Assembly (NCBI RefSeq): GCF_019396325.1
Contig: NZ_JAHKRO010000066.1
Location: 1-54,195, forward strand
Reading direction: 5' to 3'
Length of the DNA stretch: 54,195 bases
From: Nonomuraea ceibae
Lineage (GTDB): Bacteria; Actinomycetota; Actinomycetes; Streptosporangiales; Streptosporangiaceae
In this document: piece by piece, positions 41,983-50,611 of the stretch
Numbering within the stretch: the stretch's first letter is position 1
How the letters are laid out: each line of letters opens with the position of its first letter
Notes under the pieces: generated by a model
What the model was told of the DNA's origin: nothing
The model's database searches: none
The model's input: only the letters and a program-made list of their open reading frames with translations
Position numbers and translations under genes: made by a program

Positions 41983-44160
41983 TCAGCCGGCGTCGCGGGT
42001 GAGCTCGGCGCGCAGCCTGCCGGTGGCCTCGGCGACGTTCGCCAGGGCCGCCTCCACCTGCGCGTAGGTGCGGGTCTTCAGGCCGCAGTCCGGGTTCACC
42101 CACACGCGCTCGGCCGGGAGCGCGGCCAGGGTCCGGCGCAGCAGCGTCTCGACCTCGGCGGACGACGGGACCCGGGGGGAGTGGATGTCGTACACCCCCG
42201 GGCCCAGCCCGCGCCCGAACGAGCCCACCGCGTCCAGGATGCGGGCGCCCGAGCGGGCCGACTCGATCGTGGTCACGTCGGCGTCCAGGCCGTCGATCGC
42301 GTCGAGGATCTGGTCGGCGTCCGAATAGCACAGGTGCGTGTGGATTTGCGTGCGGTCGGCGACCCCCGACGTCGCCCGCCGGTAGGCGGCCACCGCCCAC
42401 TCCAGGTAGCCGGCCCGCGCTGCCTGCCGCAGCGGCAGCAGCTCGCGCAGCGCCGGCTCGTCCACCTGGATGATCGACACGCCGGCCGCCTCCAGGTCGC
42501 GCACCTCCTCGCGCACCGCCGCCGCCACCTGGAACACCACGTCACGCAGCGGCAGGTCGTCACGGACGAACGACCACGCCACGATCGTCACCGGCCCGGT
42601 GAGCATGCCCTTGACCGGCCGGTCCGTGAGCGACTGGGCGTGACGGGCCCACCGGACCGTGATCGGCTCCGGCCGCGACACGTCGCCGTGCAGGATCGGG
42701 GGCCTCGTGCAGCGCGAGCCGTACGACTGGACCCAGCCGTTGGCCGTCACCGCGAAGCCGTCCAGGTGCTCGGCGAAGTACTGCACCATGTCGTTGCGCT
42801 CCGGCTCGCCGTGCACGAGCACGTCCAGGCCGAGCCGTTCCTGCAGCCGGATCACCCGCTCGATCTCGGCCTCGACGCGCCGCTCGTACTCCTGCGCCGG
42901 GAGCGTGCCCGCGGCCAGCGCGGCGCGGGCCGCGCGCAGCTCGCCGGTCTGCGGGAACGAGCCGATCGTGGTGATCGGCAGCGCGGGCAGCCCCAGGTGC
43001 GCGGCCTGTGCCGCCGCCCGCACCGGGTACGGGCCGCGCTCGTCGCGGACGACGGGGGCGGGCTCGGGTGCGGGCCGCACGGCGGGGGCCGGGCCGTCGA
43101 ACCCGCCGCGCGCCAGCGCGACCACCTCCGCCACCTTCTGCTCGGCGAACGCCAGCCGCGCCTTCAGCGCCGGGTCCAGCCCCGGCTCCGCCTCCAGGTC
43201 GTACGGGACGTGCAGCAGCGAGCAGGAGGTGCCCACGACCACCTGGGCGGCGTGCTCGGCCACGGCGCGCAGCGCGTGCGCGGCCCGCTCCGGCGAGGTC
43301 CGCCACACGTCGCGCCCCGACACCACGCCCGCCACGACCGTCTTGCCCGCCAGCGCGTCGAGGCCGTCGAGCCCGCCGCGCACCAGGTCCACGCCGATCG
43401 CCTCCACCGGCGTGGCCGCCAGCACCGGCAGCGCCTCGCCGAGATGGCCGAAGGGCGCGGTCACCAGCAGCCCCGGCCGCGCCGCCGCCGAGCCGAGCCG
43501 GTCGTAGGCGGCGCGCACGGCGGCCAGCTCCCCGGGCGTGCGGTCCTGGACCAGCGCGGGCTCGTCGAGCTGAACCCAGGCCACGCCCTCGGCGGCCAGC
43601 ACGCCCAGCAGCTCCTCGTAGCAGGCCAGCACGTCGTCCAGCCGCTCCAGCGCCGCCCCAGGATCGGCGGCCAGCAGCAGGAACGTCACCGGCCCCACCA
43701 CCACGGGCCGCGTCTCGAAGCCCAGCGCCCGCGCCTCCCGCAGCTCGGCCAGCGGCTTGGCCGCGTCGAGCTTGAAGACCGTCTCCGGCCCGATCTCGGG
43801 CACGATGTAGTGGTAGTTCGTGTCGAACCACTTCGTCATCCGCAGCGGCGCCAGCCCTTCGGTGCCCCGCGCCATGGCGAAGTACGGGTCGGCCGCGCCC
43901 CGATACCGCTCCGGCACCGCGCCGAGCAGCACGGCCGTGTCCAGCACCTGGTCGTAGAGGGAGAAGGTGTTGGACGGCAGGCCGTCGAGGCCCAGCTCGG
44001 CCAGCCTGCGCCAGGTGGCGGCGCGCAGCTCCGCGCCGACGCGGTCCAGGTCCTGCCGGGTGGCGGTGCCGTCCCAGTAGGACTCCAGTGCCCGCTTCAG
44101 CTCCCTTCGCGGGCCGATCCTCGGGTATCCGAGCACGGTGGACTGCGGGAAACGGGACAT
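41983..44160 (-). CDS. metE: Cobalamin-independent methionine synthase
   Basis: This 725-residue MetE makes methionine by moving a methyl group from 5-methyltetrahydropteroyl-triglutamate to homocysteine. The N-terminal barrel begins LGYPRIGPRRELKRALESYW. The C-terminal barrel has the zinc and substrate motifs: VHGEPERNDMVQYFAEHLDGF, the HTHLCYSD histidine/cysteine pair and WVNPDCGLKTR with the last zinc cysteine. GGAG precedes ATG 44160. Length is slightly short of E. coli MetE (753). The divergent LysR gene is the likely regulator, as MetR is in enterobacteria. I see no B12 riboswitch in the ~65-base leader. Confidence 0.97.
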   Translation of the reverse strand: MSRFPQSTVLGYPRIGPRRELKRALESYWDGTATRQDLDRVGAELRAATWRRLAELGLDGLPSNTFSLYDQVLDTAVLLGAVPERYRGAADPYFAMARGTEGLAPLRMTKWFDTNYHYIVPEIGPETVFKLDAAKPLAELREARALGFETRPVVVGPVTFLLLAADPGAALERLDDVLACYEELLGVLAAEGVAWVQLDEPALVQDRTPGELAAVRAAYDRLGSAAARPGLLVTAPFGHLGEALPVLAATPVEAIGVDLVRGGLDGLDALAGKTVVAGVVSGRDVWRTSPERAAHALRAVAEHAAQVVVGTSCSLLHVPYDLEAEPGLDPALKARLAFAEQKVAEVVALARGGFDGPAPAVRPAPEPAPVVRDERGPYPVRAAAQAAHLGLPALPITTIGSFPQTGELRAARAALAAGTLPAQEYERRVEAEIERVIRLQERLGLDVLVHGEPERNDMVQYFAEHLDGFAVTANGWVQSYGSRCTRPPILHGDVSRPEPITVRWARHAQSLTDRPVKGMLTGPVTIVAWSFVRDDLPLRDVVFQVAAAVREEVRDLEAAGVSIIQVDEPALRELLPLRQAARAGYLEWAVAAYRRATSGVADRTQIHTHLCYSDADQILDAIDGLDADVTTIESARSGARILDAVGSFGRGLGPGVYDIHSPRVPSSAEVETLLRRTLAALPAERVWVNPDCGLKTRTYAQVEAALANVAEATGRLRAELTRDAG

Positions 44161-44248
44161 GGGCGCTCCAAGCGTTCAGCGTCGATCGTCAACGCCTCGC
44201 ATCGTGCACCGGCCGCCGGGCGTGATGCATTATCTATTCGTGTTGCTT

Positions 44249-45088
44249 ATGCTCAGGGAGATCCAGTGCTTCGCGCGGGTGGCCGCGCGGCTCAGCTTCT
44301 CCACGGCCGCCGCCGACCTGGGCCTGTCCCAGCCGGCCGTGAGCCAGGCCATCACCCGGCTCGAACGCGCCACCGGGGTCAGGCTGTTCACCCGCACGGC
44401 CCGCGAGGTGCGGCTCACCGCCGCGGGCAAGGCGCTGCTGCCCCACGCCGAGCAGGTGCTGGAGTCGGTGTCGGCGTTCGCCGCGGAAGGCGCCCGGCTC
44501 GCCCGTCCGACCATTCATCTGGCTTATCCACCGATCGCCGGGCCGCTGGCCGCGCGGATCGCCAGGAGGATGGCCGGCCGCACTCCCGCCGTCGGGGTCG
44601 AGCTGCGCGTGGCCGGCCGGGCCGCCGCCTCGGCGGCGCTGGAGGCGGGCGAGGTGTCGGCGGCGATCCTCGCCACCCCGGCCCCCGCCCGGTTCGTCAC
44701 CGCCGCCCGCTTCCACGTCAGCGTGGACCACCTCGCCGTGCCCGCCGGGCACCCCCTGGCCTCCCGCTCCGCCGTCGAGCCCGCCGACCTCGTCGGCCGC
44801 GTGCTCCTCACGCCGGGCAGCAGGCCGTGGGCCGGGCTGCCGGGCCAGCCGCGCATGGTCGCCGACGACGACTTCGCCGCCGCGCTCGACCTGGTCGCCG
44901 CCGGGGCGGGCGTGCTGCCCGCGCCGCAGCTCCTGGTCCGCGCCACCCGCCGCGACGACGTCAGCTTCGTCCCGCTGCACGGCGCCGGGCTGCGCATCAC
45001 CTACGCGCTGGCCTGGTCCAAGGAGCGCGTCACCGGCGAACTCCTCGGCCTCGTCCAGGCTGTACAGGAAGCCCTCTGGACCAGGTGA
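44249..45088 (+). CDS. LysR-family regulator, divergent from metE
   Basis: This 279-residue LTTR has a clear HTH (MLREIQCFARVAARLSFSTAAADLGLSQPAVSQAITRLERATGVRLF) and a ligand domain that is somewhat short. ATG 44249 matches the usual LTTR start; ATG 44225 adds eight residues. No ribosome-binding site is visible. It probably controls metE from the shared region, where GCAT (44227-44230) and ATGC (44249-44252) form a wide dyad overlapping its own start. That operator is only a suggestion. Confidence 0.88.
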   Translation: MLREIQCFARVAARLSFSTAAADLGLSQPAVSQAITRLERATGVRLFTRTAREVRLTAAGKALLPHAEQVLESVSAFAAEGARLARPTIHLAYPPIAGPLAARIARRMAGRTPAVGVELRVAGRAAASAALEAGEVSAAILATPAPARFVTAARFHVSVDHLAVPAGHPLASRSAVEPADLVGRVLLTPGSRPWAGLPGQPRMVADDDFAAALDLVAAGAGVLPAPQLLVRATRRDDVSFVPLHGAGLRITYALAWSKERVTGELLGLVQAVQEALWTR

Positions 45089-45107
45089 TCGGGACCGGGA
45101 CCGGTTG

Positions 45108-45788
45108 CTAGGTGACCGGCAGGTTGCGCAGGGCCTCGCGGCGGCTGAGCCCCGACAGGCCCTTGGCCCGCACGTAGCGGACGACCTCGCGCGGGCTGGT
45201 CTTGGCGTACTCGCGCAGCGCCCAGCCGATCGCCTTGCGGGCGAAGAAGTCGTTGTCGGACAGGCTCGGCTCGATGCACGCGAACAGCAGCGCGGTGTCG
45301 GTGCGCTCCCGGAACCGGTTCTGGCACAGGATCGCGGTGCGCCGCTTCCACAGGTCGGCGTCGTGCGCCCACTCCAGCATCAGCGGCCGCATCGTGTCGG
45401 GGTAGGCGGCCAGCAGCCCGCCGATCCGGTGCGTGGCCAGCTCGTCCACCAGGTCCCACCACGCCCCGCTGACGATCATCTCCTCGTACATCGGCACCGT
45501 GTAGAGGGTCTGGAAGTCGCGGTAGAGGTGGTGCCCGGAGAGCTGCACGGCGGCGTAGCGCTCCTCGCGGTATTCGGCCTCGCGCCACAGGTCGAGCACC
45601 GCGCGCCGCCACTCGGGCGCGGTGTCGAGCCGGTGCTCGGCGAACACCCGCCTGAGCACCGTGCGCCGCGGCCCGGCCTGCACGCCGAGGAACGGCATCG
45701 GGGACTTCATGTACGACTGCATCGCGGCGGCCTTGTCCGGGTCCGCCGCCTCCCGCAGGGCCAGCCGCACCGCCTTGCCGAGACTCAT
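45108..45788 (-). CDS. AlkD-like DNA alkylation repair protein (HEAT-repeat glycosylase)
   Basis: This 226-residue all-helical protein is of the AlkC/AlkD family, which excises N3/N7-alkylated bases without base flipping. Features are the N-terminal MKSPMPFLGVQAGPRR segment, repeated helical pairs, the WWDLVDELATHRIGG motif with the conserved Trp/Asp, and DNDFFARKAIGWALREYAKTSP near the C-terminus. Its ATG overlaps the TetR gene stop by 4 bases, so it is probably co-expressed with and controlled by that regulator. Confidence 0.92.
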   Translation of the reverse strand: MSLGKAVRLALREAADPDKAAAMQSYMKSPMPFLGVQAGPRRTVLRRVFAEHRLDTAPEWRRAVLDLWREAEYREERYAAVQLSGHHLYRDFQTLYTVPMYEEMIVSGAWWDLVDELATHRIGGLLAAYPDTMRPLMLEWAHDADLWKRRTAILCQNRFRERTDTALLFACIEPSLSDNDFFARKAIGWALREYAKTSPREVVRYVRAKGLSGLSRREALRNLPVT

Positions 45789-46456
45789 CCCTGCTGGGAG
45801 GTCCGCTCGCCGGTCGCCAGGCCGTCGAACAGCACCGTGATGTAGTGGTCGGCCAGCGTCGCGGTGTTGAGCCTGCCGTCGGGGCGGAACCAGCGCACCG
45901 CCACCCAGATCGTGTCGCGGATCATCCGGTAGGTCAGCTTGGGGTCGACGTCGGGCCTGAACAGCCCGGCCGCCTGCCCGGCCTTGATCTGCGTGACCCA
46001 GATCTGCTCCACCTCGTCCTCGGCCTTGACCAGGTAGCTGAAGCGCTCGAACTGGCGCAGGTAGTTCCAGTCGTTCTGCATGACGGTGATCGCGGCGCGG
46101 TGCGGCTCCAGCGTGCCGAAGCCGATGCGCACCATCTCCGTCAGCACCGCGCGGGCGTCGGGGCCGGAGTCGATCGCGGACCGGTAGCGGGCGATGAGAT
46201 CATCGAGGAACGTGGACAGGACCTCGTCGACGATCGACTCCTTGGAGTCGAAGTGGTGGTAGAGGCTGCCCGAGAGGATGCCGGCCTCCTGGGCGATCTG
46301 GCGGACCGTCGTCGCCTGGAAGCCCTTGGCCGCGAAGAGCTCCGCCGCGAGCTTGACGAGATGGTCCCGGCGCTCCGAGGCCGCCCCCGTCGAGGCCGCG
46401 CGCTGGCGCTTGGCCGGAGCCGGGGTCGTGCCGGCGGAGTTCTTTCGCGTTGTCAC
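45785..46456 (-). CDS. TetR-family transcriptional regulator
   Basis: This 223-residue regulator has a disordered Arg/Ala-rich N-terminus of ~28 residues, then the TetR HTH (LVKLAAELFAAKGFQATTVRQIAQEAGILSGSLYHHFDSKESIVDEVL). The C-terminal domain resembles the KstR2-like group, which binds acyl-CoA type ligands. GTG 46456 lacks a ribosome-binding site; CATAAT sits 6 bases upstream, so a leaderless transcript is likely. It overlaps the AlkD-like gene and is divergent from the GH3 gene. Confidence 0.9.
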   Translation of the reverse strand: MTTRKNSAGTTPAPAKRQRAASTGAASERRDHLVKLAAELFAAKGFQATTVRQIAQEAGILSGSLYHHFDSKESIVDEVLSTFLDDLIARYRSAIDSGPDARAVLTEMVRIGFGTLEPHRAAITVMQNDWNYLRQFERFSYLVKAEDEVEQIWVTQIKAGQAAGLFRPDVDPKLTYRMIRDTIWVAVRWFRPDGRLNTATLADHYITVLFDGLATGERTSQQG

Positions 46457-46643
46457 ACGACCATTATGGGCCCTCGGACAATCGCTTGTTCACGGCCGAA
46501 GCCGCTGCTGGCGCCGGGGAGCGGCGGCCCGCCGGGGGCGCGCGGCGGCGGCCGTCGGCCGGGCGGGCGCCCTGTTGCGCATCGCGGCGGAGTTCGTCCG
46601 GCAACCGAACCTGCTGACGTTCGAAAATGCCTCTAGCAAATAA

Positions 46644-46659
46644 GAAACTTTCCTATTAG
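46644..46659 (+). promoter_or_regulatory. Candidate operator and -10 box of the GH3 gene
   Basis: GAAACTTTC (46644-46652), a perfect dyad, lies directly before TATTAG (46654-46659), which is placed as a -10 box 11 bases ahead of ATG 46670. A repressor binding there would block the promoter. The binding protein is unknown. Confidence 0.4.
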
Positions 46660-46669
46660 ATTGCGGGTC

Positions 46670-48205
46670 ATGTCCAAGAGTGGTGACCTTGTGCGCCTGG
46701 CCGACGCCGTCCTCCTGCCGGGCTTCGAGGGGGTCACCCCTCCAGACTGGGTACGCCGGCGGCTCGGGGAAGGCCTGGCCGGGGTGGTGCTGTTCTCCCG
46801 CAACATCACCGGCCCCGCCCAGGTGGCCCGGCTGACCACGGCGCTGCGGGCCGAGAACCCGTACGCGCTGGTCGGCACCGACGAGGAGACCGGCGAGGTG
46901 ACCCGCCTGGAGGTCGCCACCGGCAGCACCCGCCCCGGCGGCTACGCCCTCGGCGTCGTCGACGACGTCGCGCTCACCGAGACCCTGGCCCGCGACCTGG
47001 GCCTGGACCTGGCCGCGTGCGGCATCACGATCGACTTCGCGCCCTCCGCCGACGTGAACTCCAACCCCGACAACCCGGTCATCGGCCTGCGCGCCTTCGG
47101 CGCCGACCCCGACCTGGTCGCCCGCCACACCCGGGCCTTCGTGCGCGGCCTGCAGTCCGCCGGCGTCGCCGCCTGCGCCAAGCACTTCCCCGGCCACGGC
47201 GACACCTCCGTCGACTCCCACCACGGCGTGCCGGTCGTCGCCCCCGGCGGGATCGAGGACGCGCTCCGCCCTTTCCGCGAGGCGATCAAGGCGGGCGTCC
47301 GGTCCGTCATGACCGGCCACCTGCTGGTGCCCGTGTACGACCCCGACCTGCCCGCCACCCTCAGCCCCAAGGTGCTCACCGGACTGCTCCGGGAGGAGCT
47401 CGGCTTCGAGGGCATGATCGTCACTGACGGCATCGAGATGGCCGCCGTCTCCGAGGCGTACGGCATCGGCGGCGCCGCCGCCCGCGCCATCGCCGCGGGA
47501 GCCGACGCGATCTGCGTCGGCGGCGAGCACGCCGACGAGGCCACGGCCATCGAGGTACGGGACGCGATCGTCACGGCGGTCGCCGATGGACTGCTGCCCG
47601 AGGAGCGACTGGCCGACGCCGCACGCCGGGTCCGCGAGCTGGCCGTCTGGGCCGCCTCCTCGGGCAGCACACCAACGGACAACATGGTCGGCGCCGGGGC
47701 GGACGGCATGTCGGTCACCACCGAGCGGGCCGCGCACAACGGCCACGCCGGACTCGCGGCCGCCCGGCGCGCCGTGCGGGTCACCCGCCGCACGGGAGCC
47801 GCCGTCCTGCCGCTCCGCACACCCCCGCACGTCGTGGAACTCGCCCCCGAGATGAACCTGGCCATCGACAAGTCCACCCCGTGGGGCGTCGCCGGCCCGC
47901 TCGCCGAGCTGATGCCCGGCACCGCCGTCACCCGCTTCGCCGCCGGCGAGGCGTCCGGCGCCGCCATCGAGGACCTCGTCGCCCTGGCCGCCTCCCGCCC
48001 CCTGGTCGTCGTCGTACGCGACGTGCACCGCTACCCCTGGCAGGGCGAGGCCGTACGGCACCTGCTCAGCGCCCGCCCCGACGCCGTCGTGGTCGAGATG
48101 GGCCTGCCCCAGCGCTCCGACCTCGGCGCCGTGCACATCGCCACGTACGGCTCCGCCCCCGTCTGCGGCCGGGCCGCCGCCGAGGTGATCACCGGTAGCC
48201 TGTGA
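46670..48205 (+). CDS. GH3 beta-N-acetylhexosaminidase (NagZ-like)
   Basis: This 511-residue family 3 glycosidase, with no signal peptide, should cleave terminal beta-GlcNAc from peptidoglycan or chitin fragments inside the cell. The NagZ signature is present: CAKHFPGHGDTSVDSHHG from K171, with the Asp-His pair that acts as acid/base in NagZ enzymes, and nucleophile Asp253 in IVTDGIEMAAV. A C-terminal ~180-residue domain follows that is longer than in E. coli NagZ (341 residues). ATG 46670 is preferred over TTG 46661. With the GlcNAc kinase and RpiR modules in the same window it fits cell-wall or chitin sugar recycling. The pentapeptide gene follows after 4 bases. Confidence 0.9.
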   Translation: MSKSGDLVRLADAVLLPGFEGVTPPDWVRRRLGEGLAGVVLFSRNITGPAQVARLTTALRAENPYALVGTDEETGEVTRLEVATGSTRPGGYALGVVDDVALTETLARDLGLDLAACGITIDFAPSADVNSNPDNPVIGLRAFGADPDLVARHTRAFVRGLQSAGVAACAKHFPGHGDTSVDSHHGVPVVAPGGIEDALRPFREAIKAGVRSVMTGHLLVPVYDPDLPATLSPKVLTGLLREELGFEGMIVTDGIEMAAVSEAYGIGGAAARAIAAGADAICVGGEHADEATAIEVRDAIVTAVADGLLPEERLADAARRVRELAVWAASSGSTPTDNMVGAGADGMSVTTERAAHNGHAGLAAARRAVRVTRRTGAAVLPLRTPPHVVELAPEMNLAIDKSTPWGVAGPLAELMPGTAVTRFAAGEASGAAIEDLVALAASRPLVVVVRDVHRYPWQGEAVRHLLSARPDAVVVEMGLPQRSDLGAVHIATYGSAPVCGRAAAEVITGSL

Positions 48206-48209
48206 CACC

Positions 48210-48881
48210 GTGAACTTCGACGGCGAGGACCTCTCCGGCACATCCCTCACCGACCGGCTCGCCCCGGACGAGACGCACGTCTTCCGCGGCTGCGACCTCA
48301 CCGAGGCCGACCTGTGGGGAGCCTCGCTGGCCGGGGCCCGGTTCGAGTCCTGCGTGCTGGAACAGGCCGACTTCCGCAAGGCCGACCTCGACGGCGCCGT
48401 CTTCACGGGCGGCGGCGGGATGCGGGTCAGGTTCAGCGACGCCGACCTCATCGACGCCGTGTTCACCGACGTCGACCTGTCGTCCGCGCAGTTCGGCGGC
48501 GCGCTGATGACCGACGCGTCGTTCACCGGCTGCCGCCTGATCGGCGCCTCGCTCACCGGCAGCCGCGGCACCGGCTTCCGCGTCACCCGCTCCAACCTGA
48601 CCATGGCCAACCTGGGCGGCTGCTCCCTGCGCGGCGAGGAGATCGAAGGCGTCCGCTTCGACGAGGCCGACCTGTCGGGCTGCGACTTCACCGACGCCAC
48701 GTTCACCGACTGCCGGCTGCGCGAGGCCAAGCTGCTCAAGACCGTGTTCACCCGGGCCGACCTGCGCGGCGCCGACCTGGGGGAGATCGACGACGCCCGG
48801 CTGCGCGCGTTCGGCGGCGCGATCGTCAACCGCGCCCAGGCCGACGCCATCCTCGCCGCCCGCGGCATCACCGTCCTCTGA
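48210..48881 (+). CDS. Pentapeptide-repeat protein
   Basis: This 223-residue protein is made almost wholly of A(D/N)LXX repeats (CDLTEADLWGASLAGARF, ADFRKADLDGAVF, FDEADLSGCDFTDATF, ADLRGADLGE), predicted to form a right-handed quadrilateral beta-helix. Some relatives (Qnr, MfpA) shield gyrase by mimicking DNA, but most have no known role and I see no proof of that here. GTG 48210 is 4 bases after the GH3 stop, so it is co-transcribed. Confidence 0.92.
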   Translation: MNFDGEDLSGTSLTDRLAPDETHVFRGCDLTEADLWGASLAGARFESCVLEQADFRKADLDGAVFTGGGGMRVRFSDADLIDAVFTDVDLSSAQFGGALMTDASFTGCRLIGASLTGSRGTGFRVTRSNLTMANLGGCSLRGEEIEGVRFDEADLSGCDFTDATFTDCRLREAKLLKTVFTRADLRGADLGEIDDARLRAFGGAIVNRAQADAILAARGITVL

Positions 48882-48902
48882 CCGCCGGGCCCCGGCTGGG
48901 GG

Positions 48903-49019
48903 TCAGCGATCGGGCCAGTAACGCGCCGACCGGGCGGCGGCCTCCAGGTCGCTGCCCCGGCCGCCCCCGCCGCCCGCCGGCGACCACGTCAGCAGCGGCC
49001 CCTCGGGCACCGCCCCGGC
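48903..49019 (-). pseudogene. Possible C-terminal gene remnant
   Basis: On the minus strand this stretch reads as a protein-like tail (LTWSPAGG.., GSDLEAAARSARYWPDR, stop at 48903) with coding-like codon bias. It has no start and runs into an 11-bp minisatellite. It may be the remains of a gene broken by repeat growth. The wider gap 48882-49406 otherwise holds only repeats and GC-rich sequence. Confidence 0.25.
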
Positions 49020-49057
49020 CTCGCCCCGCCCTCGCCCCGCCCTCGCCCCGCCCTCGC
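49020..49057. repeat. 11-bp minisatellite (CTCGCCCCGCC)
   Basis: Three exact copies and a partial fourth run from 49020. The reverse strand is G-rich (GGCGGGGCGAG) and could form unusual structure. Confidence 0.85.
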
Positions 49058-49071
49058 GTTCACTCCATCAG

Positions 49072-49121
49072 CCGACCACATCGGCCCGACCCCCACATCG
49101 GCCCGACCCCCACATCGGCCG
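49072..49121. repeat. 17-bp repeat (CCGACCCCCACATCGGC)
   Basis: Two full copies follow a shortened one that lacks three bases. They lie in the same gene-free gap as the 11-bp array, about 15 bases farther on. Confidence 0.8.
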
Positions 49122-49406
49122 GCGACCGCGTCCGCCTCCCGCGCCGACCCCCGCCTGGGGTCGCCTCACGCCGCGACGCCCATGTTCGCGTCCGCCTCCG
49201 CGTTGGGGGCCGCCCTACCGGGGGCCGCTCTGCCTGGGGGCGCCCCAGCCCGCATCGGCCCTCGGCGGCCCTGTGGGGGTGTGCTTCCGCGTCCGCCCCG
49301 GTGGGCGGCTGGGCCTTCGGTTGGACGCTGGCTTTCTCTCGGGCCCGCGCCCCGCCTTGAGCCGCTCCGCCTTGGGTCCGGTTCCGTTGAGGGGCGGGGG
49401 CCCGGG

Positions 49407-50060
49407 TCAGCGGAGGGTGGAGCGGGGGGTGGGGGTGAGGCGGAGGCGGCGGGGTGGCGCGGTGAGCCGCTGGGCGAGCGCCGGGACGTCGACCACCCGC
49501 TCGTCCGCTTCCCTCTCGAAGCGGGCGAACCACACGAACACCTCTTCCCCCGTACGGACGGGCAGCAAGGGGTAGGTGTTCTCCGCATGCTCGGTGGCGA
49601 AGCAGGCCACCGGAGGCGTACCGCCGGCCGCCAGCAGGGACGCCACCTCGTCGGCGAAGAACGCCTCGAATCCCGGCTCGACGTGGTAGATCGTGGCCAC
49701 CCACAGTGACGAGGCCGCCTCCCCGGAACCCAGGGGAGGCCGGTCCCATCGGGGCAGACGACCCCCGGCGGGCCGCAACAGCAGCACGTCGGTCGAGTCG
49801 ATCATGGTGGCGTTGGCCGCCTCCCGGTGCGCCTGCCACGCCGGTCCGGTGTAGAACGCGGTGAGCGCGGCCTTCCTGTCCGCCATGTTGGGAAACGCCC
49901 GGATCCAGGGGAAGGCGTCGGGGTCGTCGAGGTCGCGGAACTGGCCGATGACGTCGATGCCGACGGCCTCCTGCGTCTCGACGAACTCCCGCTCGAACAG
50001 CGACAGCAGAGTCTCCCGCCGCCCCGGCCGCAGCGTGTAGCGGCGCAACTCGTAGATCAT
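49407..50060 (-). CDS. NIPSNAP-family protein
   Basis: This 217-residue protein is made of two dimeric alpha-beta barrel halves of the NIPSNAP type. It begins MIYELRRYTLRPGRRETLLSLFE, the family's opening strand, and continues with IDVIGQFRDLDDPDAFPWIRAFPNMADRKAALTAFYTGPAW. A short linker separates the second half. Such proteins bind small hydrophobic ligands or act as monooxygenase-like folds; the function is open. ATG 50060 matches the domain start, and an upstream open frame to 50108 is unlikely to be used. Confidence 0.88.
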   Translation of the reverse strand: MIYELRRYTLRPGRRETLLSLFEREFVETQEAVGIDVIGQFRDLDDPDAFPWIRAFPNMADRKAALTAFYTGPAWQAHREAANATMIDSTDVLLLRPAGGRLPRWDRPPLGSGEAASSLWVATIYHVEPGFEAFFADEVASLLAAGGTPPVACFATEHAENTYPLLPVRTGEEVFVWFARFEREADERVVDVPALAQRLTAPPRRLRLTPTPRSTLR

Positions 50061-50170
50061 GCGCCGGACGCTAGACGGCCCTCGCTGACACCTCCTGTCA
50101 GCGAGCACGGCACAGAAGAATCTTCTAATTACTCAAAGCTACCGATTGGCAACCCATAGTTATATGCTCG

Positions 50171-50208
50171 CTTTGACCTTGACCTCTCCGGGTCAAGACA
50201 GGTCAAAG
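50171..50208. promoter_or_regulatory. Composite inverted repeat upstream of the secreted-peptide genes
   Basis: CTTTGACC (50171-50178) pairs with GGTCAAAG (50201-50208), and TTGACC (50179-50184) with GGTCAA (50191-50196). It follows an AT-rich stretch with TATAGTTATATG-like sequence (50155-50167), so it may be an operator or a leader hairpin 70 bases ahead of the first peptide gene. Confidence 0.6.
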
Positions 50209-50276
50209 GGGCGGTAGTGCACCTCGGGCCCATGCCTGCTGCCCCTGGAAGCCAATCCTCTGGCGAAGGAGCTGTA

Positions 50277-50534
50277 GTGATCAAGAAGCTGTGCGCGGCG
50301 GGTGCCGTGGTCGCGGCGGCGGCGGGCGTAACGCTGCTGGCCGCCCCGGCTCACGCGGACACCTGGAGTGACAACTGGAGCACCAACTCCGAGTCCTCCC
50401 AGGCCGGCAACAACTTCGCGCACGTCGGCGCCTCCAACAAAGGGTGGGGACGCTCGGTCAACGTCAACAACCTCAACGGCATCGCCACGACCGCTTCCGA
50501 CGGAAGCATCTCCGTGACCTACATCTTCTACTAG
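50277..50534 (+). CDS. Small secreted Asn-rich peptide A
   Basis: This is an 85-residue precursor. The signal peptide is VIKKLCAAGAVVAAAAGVTL to AHA at residue ~27. The mature ~57 residues are rich in Asn, Ser and Gly (SSQAGNNFAHVGASN, VNVNNLNGIATTAS) and end in an aromatic-hydrophobic tail, SVTYIFY. There are no cysteines in the mature part. It is a clear paralogue of the next gene. GAAGGAG lies 6 bases upstream of GTG 50277. I do not recognise the family; N-rich small exported proteins of actinomycetes can be surface or aggregation-prone proteins, which is a guess. Confidence 0.8.
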   Translation: MIKKLCAAGAVVAAAAGVTLLAAPAHADTWSDNWSTNSESSQAGNNFAHVGASNKGWGRSVNVNNLNGIATTASDGSISVTYIFY

Positions 50535-50554
50535 GCGATCCGCCTTCCCCGATT

Positions 50555-50574
50555 CCGCCGGCCCCGTCCGGCGG
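50555..50574 (+). terminator. Hairpin between the two peptide genes
   Basis: CCGCCGG (50555-50561) and CCGGCGG (50568-50574) form a 7-bp stem with a 6-base loop, without a T-run. It may partly end transcripts of peptide A so that A is made in excess of B, or protect the mRNA end. Confidence 0.5.
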
Positions 50575-50611
50575 GCCCGTAACAGCAACACTCATCGGAA
50601 GGAACATCGAC

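Noticed and set aside
44161..44248. Cobalamin riboswitch upstream of metE
   Set aside because: The leader is only about 65-90 bases and has no recognisable B12-box, too short for the known aptamer.
46490..48871. Open frame of about 790 codons opposite the GH3 and pentapeptide genes
   Set aside because: Antisense shadow; the plus strand carries catalytic motifs of GH3 and regular pentapeptide repeats.
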